Shown: positions 14,668 through 23,031 of the stretch, in pieces
Position numbering within the stretch: position 1 is the first letter of the stretch
How the letters are laid out: the number at the start of each line of letters is the position of its first letter
NCBI GenBank assembly: GCA_029975765.1
Contig: JARKOK010000071.1
Location: 1-44,390, forward strand
Source: Aggregatilineales bacterium
GTDB lineage: Bacteria; Chloroflexota; Anaerolineae; Aggregatilineales; Phototrophicaceae
Direction: 5' to 3'
Length of the DNA: 44,390 bases
The notes under the pieces: generated by a model
What the model saw: only the letters and a program-made list of their open reading frames with translations
Database searches by the model: none
What the model was told of the DNA's origin: nothing
Program-made: the position numbers and the translations under genes

Positions 14668-17600
14668 TTACCGAATTGGCACGTTTTCCCAGCTGCCACG
14701 CGCGTTTTCGATGTAGGCCGGAATCCAGCCAATCTGACCTTCATAGCGCACATGCAGCCAGTAGTTGCCGCCGTTCTGCCGTGTGCGTCCGATGACTGAA
14801 ACGGTTGCTCCGGCGGGCAGCGTGCGGATAATCGCGGCACGTCCGCTCGGTCGGCGGCGCATGTCGGTGATCGCGGGGAGGACAGCCGTCATGCCGGTGT
14901 CGGGCGCGCCGTCAATCTGGTCGAAGATCGAGCCGGATGATGGCAGCAGATCCGGGTTGCCCTCGAATCTGAAATACCGACCGGATGTCCAGCCGGTAAT
15001 CCTGCCTACCTGAATCAGATACCATGCAAATTCGCCGCCCTCATCAAAGCTGCGCGCCAGTATCGGATACTGCTGGTTGGTGAGCACCGAGCCAATCAGC
15101 GTTGCGCCCAGGTATGGGCCGGTGCGGAGCGCCTGCCCTTTCACTTCATTGTTAACCGCGCCCGTACTCGGCGCGGAGGGGGTTGGCGTGGGCGGAATCG
15201 CTGTCGGGGTCAGCGTGCTGAAGGGCGTGCCAAAGGGCGTAACCGTCGGCAGCAGCGTGGTGGTTACGTTGCAGGTGATCGTGTAACCGGCCGAAGTACC
15301 GCCCGGTGGCGTGTAGGCCACCGTCAGCGTCGTCAGGAACGTGCCAACTGTTGGTGACAGACACTGGACACCGATGCTTTGTGAGGTGCTGGGCGCGATG
15401 TCAAACGGTGCGACCGTAAGCAGCGAGAAATTAATCGGATTGCTGACCGCAATGGATGTGATTCTCAGGGTGCTGGTGCCCGTGTTGGAGACCGTCAGGA
15501 AAGCATTGACCGGCACGTTGGGTACGGTATTGACGGTAATGAAGCCGCCCGGTGTGGGGAAGGAAGTATACCCGCCAATCGTGACCGTGTACTGCCGGGT
15601 CGCGGATATGCTGTTGGCATCGGTCGCCCGGATCGTGAAGGTGTACTGCCCGGCGGTGGTTGGCGTACCGGCGAGTGTCGCGGTTGAAGCGAGCGGACTC
15701 GGATTAGCGAGAGTCAGCCCTGGCGGCAGCGTGCCGCTGGCGAGCGCGAACTGATAGGGGGATGTGCCACCGCTGGCGGTCAGTACCTGGTTGTAAGCCA
15801 CCCCCACCATACCATTCGGCAGCGTGGCCGGGGAGATGTTAACCACCGGCGTGGCGGTGCCGGTACACTGCAAGGTGTAGGACACGCTGGTTTGCGTCGG
15901 GTCATTGGTGGTGAAGGTCAGCGTGGCTGTTCGGGTGCCGAGTGCGCCGGGTGTACAGCGAATGCTGACGGCCTGCGGCGCTCCGCCATCGTCTATCGTG
16001 AGCGGGAAGGCCGGGGCGGTAACGGCGAAATCGGCTGCGTGGGTGCCGCTGATGGTCGGATTGCTGACCGTAAGCGGCTGCGTGCCGATTTCACTGATGG
16101 TCAGCGCAGCGACCGTAATCGGTGTGCCCACGACGCTTGACCCCAGATCAATCGTCGCGCCTGGGGCAGGGGCGGATTGATAACCGGGCGCGGGTATCGC
16201 TGTGCCCGTACATTGCAGGCTGTAGCTGGGATTAGGGTTAGCAGGGTCGTTGGTGCTGAATGTTAAACTGGCCGTTCGGATGCCGGCGGCACTCGGATTA
16301 CATTGAAGCGTGACGGCCTGTGAGGCAGCGCCGTCATTGATAGTGAGCGGGAACGCTGGTGCGATGATGCTGAAATCCCCTGCGTTTGTCCCGCTAATGG
16401 TCGGGCTGCTGACGACCAGCGCGGCGCTGCCGGTTTCGCTGATCGTGAGCGAACTGTTGCTGACGGGTGTGCCGACCTGAGTGGAGCCAAAGTCAATCGT
16501 GCTGCCGGGAACGGGATTCGAGGCATACCCCGCCTGGGTCGGCGGCACGTTAACGGTGCAGTTGACCGTGTATGACGCCGTTCCGCCGGCGGCATTATGG
16601 ACGACGGTTACGTTGGTCGTATACGGCGTGCCGCTGGCTGTTGTTGCCCGGCAGCGTACCTCGATATTCTGTATGTCGGCGCCCCCGCCGGCAATCGTTG
16701 CTGGCAGCGGCGGCACCAGTTCAAAATCGGTCGTGTTCGATAAGGTAATGCTGCTGAGAATTAGCGGCGCGTTGCCGGGGTTGGACACGGCAATCGTGGT
16801 GCTGACCGGTATGCCCTGAGTTGTGACCAGGTTTATTGGCGCGCCGCCGGGCGCGGGTACCGACTGGTAAATCGGTTCCGGCGCGGCGGTGATGGTGCAG
16901 CCGAGAGTGTAGGTGACGGGGCTGGCGACGTTGGTGCCGTCGTGGGTAACGGTGATGGTGGTGCTGAAGCTGCCTGCCGCCGCCGTGTCACACACGAGGC
17001 TGATGCTGGCGGTGGCGTCCGGCGCGACGGTGAAGGTGGTGGGGGTGGTGAGGCTGATGGCCGGATCACCGGACAGGGCGACGTTGGTGATGGTGAGCGT
17101 GTCGGTGCCGCCGGTGTTGCTGACGCTGATGCTGGTGGTGGGGTCAGGGTCGTTCTGGTTGGCGGCCAGCGGGGTCAGCGCGCCGGAGGCTGGTGTCGCG
17201 TCGTAGATGCGCGTGACCGGCGCGGCGGTGATGGTGCAGTCGAGGGTGTAGGTGACGGGGCTGGCGACGTTGGTGCCGTCGTGGGTGACGGTGATGGTGG
17301 TGCTGAAGCTGCCTGCCGCCGCCGTGTCACACACGAGGCTGATGCTGGCGGTGGCGTCCGGCGCGACGGTGAAGGTGGTGGGAGTGGTGAGGCTGATGGC
17401 CGGATCACCGGACAGGGCGACGTTGGTGATGGTGAGCGTGTCGGTGCCGCCGGTGTTGCTGACGCTGATGCTGGTGGTGGGGTCAGGGTCGTTCTGGCTG
17501 GCGGCCAGCGGGGTCAGCGCGCCGGAGGCTGGCGTCGCGTCGTAATTCCGGGCCACAGGAGTATTGGCCTCACAGGTCAGGTTGTAGACAATGAGCTGTT

Positions 17601-19263
17601 CGGCAGCGTCAGGGTCGTTGGTCGTCAGGGTCAGAGTCGCTGTGAAGGTCGCCGCCGCGCTTGGCTGGCAGCGAATCTGTATCATCTGGCTGTTATTCTG
17701 ATCAAGGCTGAAATTCAGCGGCAGGCCGTTCACAATACTGAATACGGCGGGTACATTCGGGTCGTTGAGCGCGTCAGCGGCCAGATTCACGTTGAGCGTT
17801 GAGCCGGGATCGCCAATATTTGTGACGCTGAGGTTGGTGGTGGAAGCACCGCCAAAGGCCGCCGTCCATTCGACGTTTGGCGGCGGCGGGCCGGATTCAA
17901 ACTGCGGCTGCGGCAGCGCGCCTACCTCGCAGTTGACGGTATAAACTGCCGGACTGCGCGGCAGATCATTATGCGTGACGGTCACCGTTGTGACAAAGCT
18001 GCCCCCACCGGTGTCCGCGTCACACTGTACTTCGATGTTTACCGTACTGCCTGCCGGTACATTGAAGGTGGCCGGAGTGACTAACGAGAAATCAGTGGTG
18101 TTATCCAGCGTCACGTTAGTGATATTCAGCACCGCGCTGCCCAGATTCGACACCGCAATCAGGGTGCTGACCGGCGTGTTTTCACTGGTGGGCGGCAGAT
18201 CAATGACGCTGGCCGAATCGGGAGCCGGAGCTGGAATGGAGCTGTAAATCGGCGCGTCCGTGATTTCCACGCACGCGGAAAACTCCGACGTGCTGCCGGT
18301 GGGGCTGGTGGCCGTCGCCGTCAGGAAATCACCGGCATTGATGAGGAGCGTGGTCGAAAAGGCTGCGTTGCCCGCGCCATCGGTTGTAATAACCAGATTC
18401 TCCAGATAACTCCCACCCTCACCATAACCGGAGGGGTCGCACGCCGCATTGGTGAAAAATTCCAGCCGGAATGACGTGTTGGGGATGCTGTTCAGCGTAC
18501 CCTGAACGAGCGTGGGGGTTGCTATCGTAATTACCGGATAGTTCTGGTAATCGTTAGTGCCGGTGTCGGTGTCTCCGTCGTCATTTACGGCCACACCCGT
18601 GGGCGCCAGATCAATACCCAGGCCGCCGTTGTCAAAGATGTTATTACCAAACAGAGCATTATCAACTGCCGCCGCGCCAGCTACATAAATCCCGACGCCG
18701 GTATTGCCGGCAATCGTATTATTCTGCACCGTATTCCCGCTGCCCTGAATCTCGATACCTGAAGCATTTGGGATAGCGACGCTGCCATCCCAGCCAATGT
18801 AATTGTTTTCAATCGTGCTGCCATTTCCATTGATGACCATGCCCGCGCCAGTAAAGTTCCCGATAATGAACCCGCGCACGATGCTGCCGCTGGCGTTAAT
18901 CGTCAGCCCATCGCTGCTGACGGCTGTGCCATCGAGGGTGATAATCGGCACCCCCGGATAACCGGGCTGCGTCGTAGCATCGAGGCTGACCGGCTGCGTG
19001 ATCTCCAGCGTGCCCTGAGTCAGCATGATGGTTTGTGGGCCGCCCGCATCCAGCGAAAAGGTAATCGTGTCGAAATCCGGGTCGGCATTGGCGGCAGTAA
19101 TGGCATCACGCAGGGTGCAGGTGTCATCACACACGCCGTCGCCGGCATCATCCAGTTCATTGACTTCAAAGGTCGCCGCGCGCGTGATCTGCCGGGTTGA
19201 CAGGCACAGCAGCAGAACAAGAACTAAAGTGACCACGTGGGATCGGGTTCGCATCTGGCGCAT
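14668..19263 (-). CDS. Secreted mosaic protein: CSLREA, beta-helix, choice-of-anchor-D repeats, SH3b
   Basis: 1531 residues. A signal peptide (VVTLVLVLLLCLST, about 8-25) is followed by the CSLREA-type segment FEVNELDDAGDGVCDDTCTL and a right-handed beta-helix rich in N-x-I turns (about 90-230). Next come about eight ASH/choice-of-anchor-D beta-sandwich repeats of about 110 residues (ISVSNTGGTDTLTITNVALS), a putative-Ig (He_PIG) module with GTSPYQFALASGTLPPGL, one more ASH-like repeat, a Thr/Pro linker (PTAIPPTPTPSAPSTG) and two SH3b modules ending in GQIGWIPAYIENARG. It is exported and probably bound to wall glycan or other surface polymers. There is no sortase motif, PEP-CTERM or C-terminal membrane helix. 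Start ATG has AAGGGA 9 nt upstream. Transcribed alone. Function unknown; adhesion or matrix structure is an inference. Confidence 0.85.
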   Translation of the reverse strand: MRQMRTRSHVVTLVLVLLLCLSTRQITRAATFEVNELDDAGDGVCDDTCTLRDAITAANADPDFDTITFSLDAGGPQTIMLTQGTLEITQPVSLDATTQPGYPGVPIITLDGTAVSSDGLTINASGSIVRGFIIGNFTGAGMVINGNGSTIENNYIGWDGSVAIPNASGIEIQGSGNTVQNNTIAGNTGVGIYVAGAAAVDNALFGNNIFDNGGLGIDLAPTGVAVNDDGDTDTGTNDYQNYPVITIATPTLVQGTLNSIPNTSFRLEFFTNAACDPSGYGEGGSYLENLVITTDGAGNAAFSTTLLINAGDFLTATATSPTGSTSEFSACVEITDAPIYSSIPAPAPDSASVIDLPPTSENTPVSTLIAVSNLGSAVLNITNVTLDNTTDFSLVTPATFNVPAGSTVNIEVQCDADTGGGSFVTTVTVTHNDLPRSPAVYTVNCEVGALPQPQFESGPPPPNVEWTAAFGGASTTNLSVTNIGDPGSTLNVNLAADALNDPNVPAVFSIVNGLPLNFSLDQNNSQMIQIRCQPSAAATFTATLTLTTNDPDAAEQLIVYNLTCEANTPVARNYDATPASGALTPLAASQNDPDPTTSISVSNTGGTDTLTITNVALSGDPAISLTTPTTFTVAPDATASISLVCDTAAAGSFSTTITVTHDGTNVASPVTYTLDCTITAAPVTRIYDATPASGALTPLAANQNDPDPTTSISVSNTGGTDTLTITNVALSGDPAISLTTPTTFTVAPDATASISLVCDTAAAGSFSTTITVTHDGTNVASPVTYTLGCTITAAPEPIYQSVPAPGGAPINLVTTQGIPVSTTIAVSNPGNAPLILSSITLSNTTDFELVPPLPATIAGGGADIQNIEVRCRATTASGTPYTTNVTVVHNAAGGTASYTVNCTVNVPPTQAGYASNPVPGSTIDFGSTQVGTPVSNSSLTISETGSAALVVSSPTISGTNAGDFSIIAPAFPLTINDGAASQAVTLQCNPSAAGIRTASLTFSTNDPANPNPSYSLQCTGTAIPAPGYQSAPAPGATIDLGSSVVGTPITVAALTISEIGTQPLTVSNPTISGTHAADFAVTAPAFPLTIDDGGAPQAVSIRCTPGALGTRTATLTFTTNDPTQTSVSYTLQCTGTATPVVNISPATLPNGMVGVAYNQVLTASGGTSPYQFALASGTLPPGLTLANPSPLASTATLAGTPTTAGQYTFTIRATDANSISATRQYTVTIGGYTSFPTPGGFITVNTVPNVPVNAFLTVSNTGTSTLRITSIAVSNPINFSLLTVAPFDIAPSTSQSIGVQCLSPTVGTFLTTLTVAYTPPGGTSAGYTITCNVTTTLLPTVTPFGTPFSTLTPTAIPPTPTPSAPSTGAVNNEVKGQALRTGPYLGATLIGSVLTNQQYPILARSFDEGGEFAWYLIQVGRITGWTSGRYFRFEGNPDLLPSSGSIFDQIDGAPDTGMTAVLPAITDMRRRPSGRAAIIRTLPAGATVSVIGRTRQNGGNYWLHVRYEGQIGWIPAYIENARGSWENVPIR
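16881..17540. repeat. Near-identical tandem repeat, 339-bp period (113 codons)
   Basis: Two in-frame copies, about 16881-17201 and 17220-17540, differ at only six or seven positions by eye over roughly 320 bp. Two plus-strand shadow ORFs (16913-17206 and 17252-17545) translate identically, confirming the 339-bp offset. Each copy encodes one whole choice-of-anchor-D domain. Other domains of the protein are much more diverged, so this duplication is recent or kept uniform by gene conversion. Confidence 0.92.
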
Positions 19264-19292
19264 ATCACGCTTTCCCTTATGTTCATTTATGC

Positions 19293-19306
19293 AAACGCTT
19301 GCGTTT
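19293..19306. promoter_or_regulatory. Inverted repeat AAACGC-tt-GCGTTT upstream of the surface protein
   Basis: Perfect 6+6 inverted repeat 30-43 nt before the surface protein start, near a minus-strand TATACT. It could be an operator for this gene. The remaining 212-bp divergent gap holds no other clear signal. Confidence 0.35.
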
Positions 19307-19475
19307 CAGTATAGCTTAAGTCTATCTTACGCGATGTCAGCGTTTTGATACAACATGACCTTCAGGCAAATCAGCCACCTCTCCTATGTGAAAATGCTCC
19401 CGTGAGACGATGTATCGTGTCCAGTTTCTGTGTAAAGTGTACAGAGTGGGCCGTGATTTAATGGAGTGAAGGAAC

Positions 19476-19844
19476 ATGATCCAGAATGTGCTGCTGCAAG
19501 TTCGTGAGGGAATGACGGTCTATGATCGCACTGGCGCGGCCATTGGCACAGTGGAATTTGTGCGTTTTGGCGATGAAGACCCCCACCAGCCCGGTACGGA
19601 AACGGTAACCGGGTCTCCGGCAGCTACCCCCACCGGTTCATGGCTGGTAGAAGACATTGCCAGGGTATTCAGTGACGATGACCTGCCTGAGACGCTGCGC
19701 GACCGGCTAATACGGCAGGGCTTTGTGCGCGTGGATGGCGGACTGCTGGCCTCTGATCGTTTTGTTCTGCCCGATCAGATCGCCGATGTGACCGAAGAGG
19801 GCCTGTATTTGCAGGTAACAGACGACGATCTGATTAAGGCGTAA
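19476..19844 (+). CDS. DUF2171/PRC-barrel-like small protein
   Basis: 122 residues, acidic and soluble. The first part, VREGMTVYDRTGAAIGTVEFV, resembles the PRC-barrel-like start of DUF2171 proteins, and the end, VLPDQIADVTEEGLYLQV, is the matching final strand. A central insert (PGTETVTGSPAATPTGS) is low in complexity. Function unknown; relatives often sit with CsbD, YciF and other stress genes, as here. Start ATG with GAAGGA 2-3 nt upstream. It is followed 79 nt later by the YciF-like gene in the same direction, so they may be co-transcribed. Confidence 0.65.
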   Translation: MIQNVLLQVREGMTVYDRTGAAIGTVEFVRFGDEDPHQPGTETVTGSPAATPTGSWLVEDIARVFSDDDLPETLRDRLIRQGFVRVDGGLLASDRFVLPDQIADVTEEGLYLQVTDDDLIKA

Positions 19845-19870
19845 TGGCCGGATCGTCACTACCGTATTTT

Positions 19871-19897
19871 CGCCAGGGCCAGGCTGGCCCGATGGCG
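19871..19897. other. Intercistronic hairpin before the YciF-like gene
   Basis: CGCCA-GGGCCA-ggc-TGGCCC-ga-TGGCG forms an 11-bp stem with a 2-nt bulge and a 3-nt loop. No T-run follows. It lies 24 nt upstream of the YciF-like ribosome-binding site and could affect stability or translation of the downstream part. Confidence 0.45.
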
Positions 19898-19923
19898 TTC
19901 CAGAACACGAGAGGAGATGTAAC

Positions 19924-20415
19924 GTGAAGCCGATGAAAGACCTGAACGAACTGTTAGTCCATGATCTGCAAGACCTGTATGATGCCGAGCATCAAATCAG
20001 CGAGGCGCTGCCCAAGATGGTCGAGGCTGCCTCGTCGGAAGAACTCAAGACCGCCTTTCAGGAACACCTGGCTCAGACCGAAGAACATATCAAACGGCTG
20101 AAAGAGGCGTTTCGCCTGCTGAACAAACGCGCGCAGCGCGTATCCTGCAAGGGGATGCAGGGCCTGATTGAAGAAGGCAGCGAACTGATGCAGGAACAGA
20201 GTACGGGTGAGGTGCTGGATGCCGCCCTGATTGCCGCCGCGCAGAAGGTCGAACATTACGAAATGGCGGCTTACGGTTCAGCGCGCACCTACGCCTATCT
20301 GCTGGATATGAAGGACGTGGCGCAGTTGCTCCAGCAGACGTTGGATGAAGAAGAAACGACTGATAAGTCGCTGACGCAGATCGCGGGGCGGCTGAACGCC
20401 GAAGCAATCCGGTAA
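19924..20415 (+). CDS. YciE/YciF-type ferritin-like protein (DUF892)
   Basis: 163 residues, the family size. It starts with the typical LNELLVHDLQDLYDAEHQIS, followed by four long helices carrying the di-iron type acidic and His residues: HLAQTEEHIKRLKEAF, then AAQKVEHYEMAAYGSARTYA and LLQQTLDEEETTD. Relatives are induced by osmotic and general stress, and structures show a ferritin-like bundle; the exact activity is not established. The start is GTG 19924, because GAGGAG lies 7 nt upstream; an ATG three codons later is the alternative. A bidirectional terminator follows and separates it from the convergent csbD-like gene. Confidence 0.88.
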   Translation: MKPMKDLNELLVHDLQDLYDAEHQISEALPKMVEAASSEELKTAFQEHLAQTEEHIKRLKEAFRLLNKRAQRVSCKGMQGLIEEGSELMQEQSTGEVLDAALIAAAQKVEHYEMAAYGSARTYAYLLDMKDVAQLLQQTLDEEETTDKSLTQIAGRLNAEAIR

Positions 20416-20432
20416 CGGATCTCACAATAAAA

Positions 20433-20466
20433 AGGCCGCTGGAAAAACCACCAGCGGCCTTTTTTT
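20433..20466. terminator. Bidirectional rho-independent terminator
   Basis: AGGCCGCTGG (20433-20442) and CCAGCGGCCT (20451-20460) form a perfect 10-bp stem. It is flanked by AAAA on the left and TTTTTTT on the right, so it has a T-tract on both strands. It sits between the convergent yciF-like and csbD-like genes. Confidence 0.92.
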
Positions 20467-20484
20467 ATATCAGATTGTCAGACG

Positions 20485-20700
20485 TTAGAAGCGTACCGTG
20501 TTTTCCCAGCGTTCAATCTGCGCGTTCGCTTCTTCCTTGGCAATGCCGTAGCGTTCCTGGAGTTTCCCGGCCAGAATATCCTTACGGCCGGCAATCTGTT
20601 CCAGATCGTCGTCGGTCAGTTTGCCCCACTGGGTTCGCACCTGGCCTCGAAGTTGTTTCCACTTGCCTTCAATCTGATCCCAGACACCATTGTTTGCCAT
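20485..20700 (-). CDS. CsbD family stress protein
   Basis: 71 residues. The whole protein fits the CsbD family: VWDQIEGKWKQLRGQVRTQW, then GKLTDDDLEQIAGRKDIL and LQERYGIAKEEANAQIERW. CsbD-like proteins are small, hydrophilic and strongly induced by general stress (sigma-B in Bacillus); their biochemical function is unknown. Start ATG with AAGGAG 9 nt upstream. It is divergent from the DUF1328 gene across a 256-bp gap that holds inverted repeats and a motif shared with the 27.7-kb intergenic region. Confidence 0.93.
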   Translation of the reverse strand: MANNGVWDQIEGKWKQLRGQVRTQWGKLTDDDLEQIAGRKDILAGKLQERYGIAKEEANAQIERWENTVRF

Positions 20701-20812
20701 CGTGTATTGCTCCTTACACTAAAACATCGAACAGTCCCATCTTACGATGGTCGTAACGAAAAAGCATGAGGCAACCGGTTCGTTTCAGAATAGGACTGAA
20801 CGAGCCAATGAA

Positions 20813-20853
20813 TGGGACAATCCGTCCCACCCTTCAACCAACCAGGTGGCCTA
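20813..20853. promoter_or_regulatory. Regulatory element TGGGAC-aatcc-GTCCCA plus AGGTGGCCTA
   Basis: In the csbD/DUF1328 divergent gap, a perfect inverted repeat TGGGAC/GTCCCA (20813-20829) overlaps GGGACAAT (20814-20821), and AGGTGGCCTA follows at 20844-20853. The same two words in the same order, 21 rather than 22 bp apart, occur at 27740-27778 upstream of the AI-2E/kinase/regulator operon. Probably a shared regulator site. An imperfect repeat, GGTTCGTTTCAG / CTGAACGAGCC, lies just to the left (20777-20805). Confidence 0.5.
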
Positions 20854-20956
20854 TCGGAAAATCCACTAAAAACCTCATGAAAGCGGTTGGGATTTTTCGT
20901 ACACTAACCATACATTGAGTGGTTCGTTGGATGAGAAATCGAGAGGTACGCCTATC

Positions 20957-21121
20957 ATGTTACGTCTTGCGGTACTTTTCCTGGTCATTGCAATTGTCGC
21001 GGCGCTGTTCGGCTTCGGCGGTATTGCGGGGACGGCATCATCTATCGCGCAAATCCTGTTCTTCCTGTTCCTGGTGCTGTTCGTGGTTGCGCTGATCTTT
21101 GGCCGGCGGGTGATCAGTTAG
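20957..21121 (+). CDS. DUF1328 small membrane protein (YtjA-like)
   Basis: 54 residues from ATG 20957, chosen because GAGAGGT lies 9-10 nt upstream; the track start at 20915 adds an unsupported tail. The peptide is almost all membrane: [20 protein letters not shown] and [20 protein letters not shown], two helices joined by a Gly/Ala turn. This is the standard DUF1328 architecture, found beside CsbD and other stress genes in many bacteria. Function unknown. A strong bidirectional terminator follows. Confidence 0.88.
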   Translation: MLRLAVLFLVIAIVAALFGFGGIAGTASSIAQILFFLFLVLFVVALIFGRRVIS

Positions 21122-21143
21122 CCCGGTCTGAGCATAGATTGTC

Positions 21144-21179
21144 AAACAAACGAGTCCGCACTGTCGGACTCGTTTGTTT
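21144..21179. terminator. Bidirectional terminator between DUF1328 and SDR genes
   Basis: Perfect 15-bp stem AAACAAACGAGTCCG / CGGACTCGTTTGTTT with a 6-nt loop. The A-rich and T-rich stem ends supply a T-tract on either strand. It serves the plus-strand DUF1328 gene and the minus-strand PRC-CorA-SDR genes. Confidence 0.92.
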
Positions 21180-21187
21180 TAGAGTGG

Positions 21188-21970
21188 CTAACCTCGCAAG
21201 AGGGACTGCGCGCCGTCAATCCAGATTTCAGTGCCGGTGATATGGCTGGCCGCGTCGGAGGCCAGAAAGACGACCAGTTCAGCGACCTGCTCCGAGGTGC
21301 CGGGACGGCCAGCGGTCAGCGGCACTTCGCCTTTCGGGAATTCGATCTGCGGCTGTATGGTTTCCAGACGGCGTTTTTCGGTACTGTCATTAATGTCGGT
21401 GTCAATCGCGCCGGGGCAAATAACATTGACGCGCACGCGGTGGGGGGCAACTTCCAGCGCCACCATTCTGGCAAAGGCTACCTGCGCGGCTTTTGAACAG
21501 GAATAGGCAGTCGCACCTGAATTGCTGAACACACGCGTTCCGTTAATTGAAGAGGTGATGATGACCGAGCCGCCCTGGCGTTTGAGATAGGGCAGCGCAT
21601 ATTTTACGGTCAGGAAAGTGCCTTTCAGATTCACGTTCAGGGTGGTGTCCCAATCCTCCGGCGTGAGGTCTTCCAGCGGCGCCCAGACGCCATTAATCCC
21701 CGCATTGGCAAAAACTATATCCAACCGTCCCCACTGCTGGATGATCTGCTCGACCGCGCGTGAGATGGGTTCAGGTTGTGATATGTCGGCGGCGATGGAC
21801 ATGACCTCGACGTTCTGGGCACGAATAGCATCGGCTGTTTTACGCAGCTTATCTTCAGTACGTCCCAGGACGGCTACTTTCGCACCCTCACGCGCCAGCA
21901 GGCGTGCCGCTGCCGCGCCAATCCCTGAACCCGCGCCGGTCACCAGCGCCACCCGATCTTGTAATTGCAT
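21188..21970 (-). CDS. Short-chain dehydrogenase/reductase (SDR)
   Basis: 260 residues, classical SDR. The cofactor site is VALVTGAGSGIGAAAARLLA, FANAGING is the NAG motif, and the catalytic Ser is in SVIITSSINGTR with YSCSK giving Tyr and Lys. VICPGAIDTDI and a C-terminal ITGTEIWIDGAQS complete the fold. It oxidises or reduces an alcohol/carbonyl with NAD(P); the cofactor residues (LGRTEDKL) suggest NADPH. The substrate cannot be read from sequence. AAAGGA precedes the ATG. It lies 22 nt after the CorA-like gene and probably ends the PRC-CorA-SDR operon. Confidence 0.88.
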   Translation of the reverse strand: MQLQDRVALVTGAGSGIGAAAARLLAREGAKVAVLGRTEDKLRKTADAIRAQNVEVMSIAADISQPEPISRAVEQIIQQWGRLDIVFANAGINGVWAPLEDLTPEDWDTTLNVNLKGTFLTVKYALPYLKRQGGSVIITSSINGTRVFSNSGATAYSCSKAAQVAFARMVALEVAPHRVRVNVICPGAIDTDINDSTEKRRLETIQPQIEFPKGEVPLTAGRPGTSEQVAELVVFLASDAASHITGTEIWIDGAQSLLRG

Positions 21971-21992
21971 CTGTTTATCCTTTCCAGACTGG

Positions 21993-22985
21993 CTACAGCC
22001 AGCCCTTACGTCGAAAGACCCAGACCAGTGTTACCCCAAACGAGAAGGTCAGAAGCAAAATGATGAGCAGCACGACATCGCCGCTTAAGGGAATACGAAG
22101 TTCCGGTTCGGTGGTGACAAAGTTCAGTTCAAACAGCCCCATGATGAAGGTCAGCGGCAGGAAAATCATGGACAGGATGGTGAGGCGGTTGACCGCGTTG
22201 CCCAGTTTGCTGGCCGTCTGGCTTTCGATCAGGTCCAGTACGTTGCTGGTCAGATCGCGCTGCGCGTCAATCACATCGTAAATGCGCAGCAGGCGTTCGT
22301 ACAGATGACGGAACAGATCGCGGCTTTCACCGGTGCGCATGATGCGATCTTCACCGATGACGCTGGAGAGTACTTCACGCTGCGGCGCGACCATCTGCCG
22401 CAGTTCAATTAACTGCTGTTTAATGCGGAACACAGCTTTCTGGGAGAGGCTGCCACCGTTCAGCAGCACACTTTCTTCCAGTTCGTTGAGCTGGTTGCTG
22501 ATGCGGTCGAGCAGGGGATAATACGAATCCACGACAAACTGGGCTGTCAGGTAAAGCAGATAGGGTGTACCGCCGTGCCAGCTATCGCGCAGTTGGGCGG
22601 CGCGTTCATAGGCGCTGTCAACGGCGCTTTTGCCCGACGTGCGAACCGTAATAAAAAAGTTTTCACCGATCAGACAGTGGATTTCCTCACCGGCCACCTT
22701 GTTCAGACGAATATGCGGCTGGAACAGGGACAGAAACAGGTATTCAGGATAGACCATAAGGGTAGGGCGGCGGTCTTCGCGTTTGAGATCACTGACAACG
22801 GCGGGATGCAGTTTGAACACCCGCTCCAGCCATTGAATTTCATCATCGCTCGCATCACTTATATCCAACCAGACGAGATCACCAGCCGCCAGGGCCGTTT
22901 CCAGATCGGCTTCCACCGCATTACGGCGCAGGACGAATTCTTCATCCTGCGCAACATGAGCCGGGGCAACCAGAGAACGCAGCAT
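21993..22985 (-). CDS. CorA-family transporter lacking the GMN signature
   Basis: 330 residues, a normal CorA size. It has an N-terminal alpha/beta domain (LVWLDISDASDDEIQWLERV), long helices in the middle (LDRISNQLNELEESVL, VLSSVIGEDRIMRTGESRDL), then two C-terminal membrane helices, about 265-283 and 297-320. The periplasmic loop that normally reads YGMN is GLFELN here (about 283-288), confirmed on the nucleotide sequence. In CorA the GMN loop is the selectivity filter for hydrated Mg2+; variants such as GIN exist in ZntB. Export or another ion is therefore possible. It lies 46 nt after the PRC-barrel gene and 22 nt before the SDR gene. Confidence 0.85.
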   Translation of the reverse strand: MLRSLVAPAHVAQDEEFVLRRNAVEADLETALAAGDLVWLDISDASDDEIQWLERVFKLHPAVVSDLKREDRRPTLMVYPEYLFLSLFQPHIRLNKVAGEEIHCLIGENFFITVRTSGKSAVDSAYERAAQLRDSWHGGTPYLLYLTAQFVVDSYYPLLDRISNQLNELEESVLLNGGSLSQKAVFRIKQQLIELRQMVAPQREVLSSVIGEDRIMRTGESRDLFRHLYERLLRIYDVIDAQRDLTSNVLDLIESQTASKLGNAVNRLTILSMIFLPLTFIMGLFELNFVTTEPELRIPLSGDVVLLIILLLTFSFGVTLVWVFRRKGWL

Positions 22986-23031
22986 AAATACACAGCCTTA
23001 TACGATTGACTGCCAGTAAAGGACGAATGTT

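Noticed and set aside
16942-17802. 286-aa Gly/Asp-rich plus-strand ORF and two identical 97-aa ORFs
   Set aside because: They arise from the near-identical tandem repeat of the minus-strand surface protein. No start or ribosome site supports them, but the identical 97-aa pair usefully measures the repeat.
19385-19410. Possible third copy of the AGGTGGCC motif upstream of the surface protein (reverse strand AGGTGGCTGA)
   Set aside because: Only part of the word matches and the GGGACAAT partner is degenerate and at a different distance, so it is not counted.
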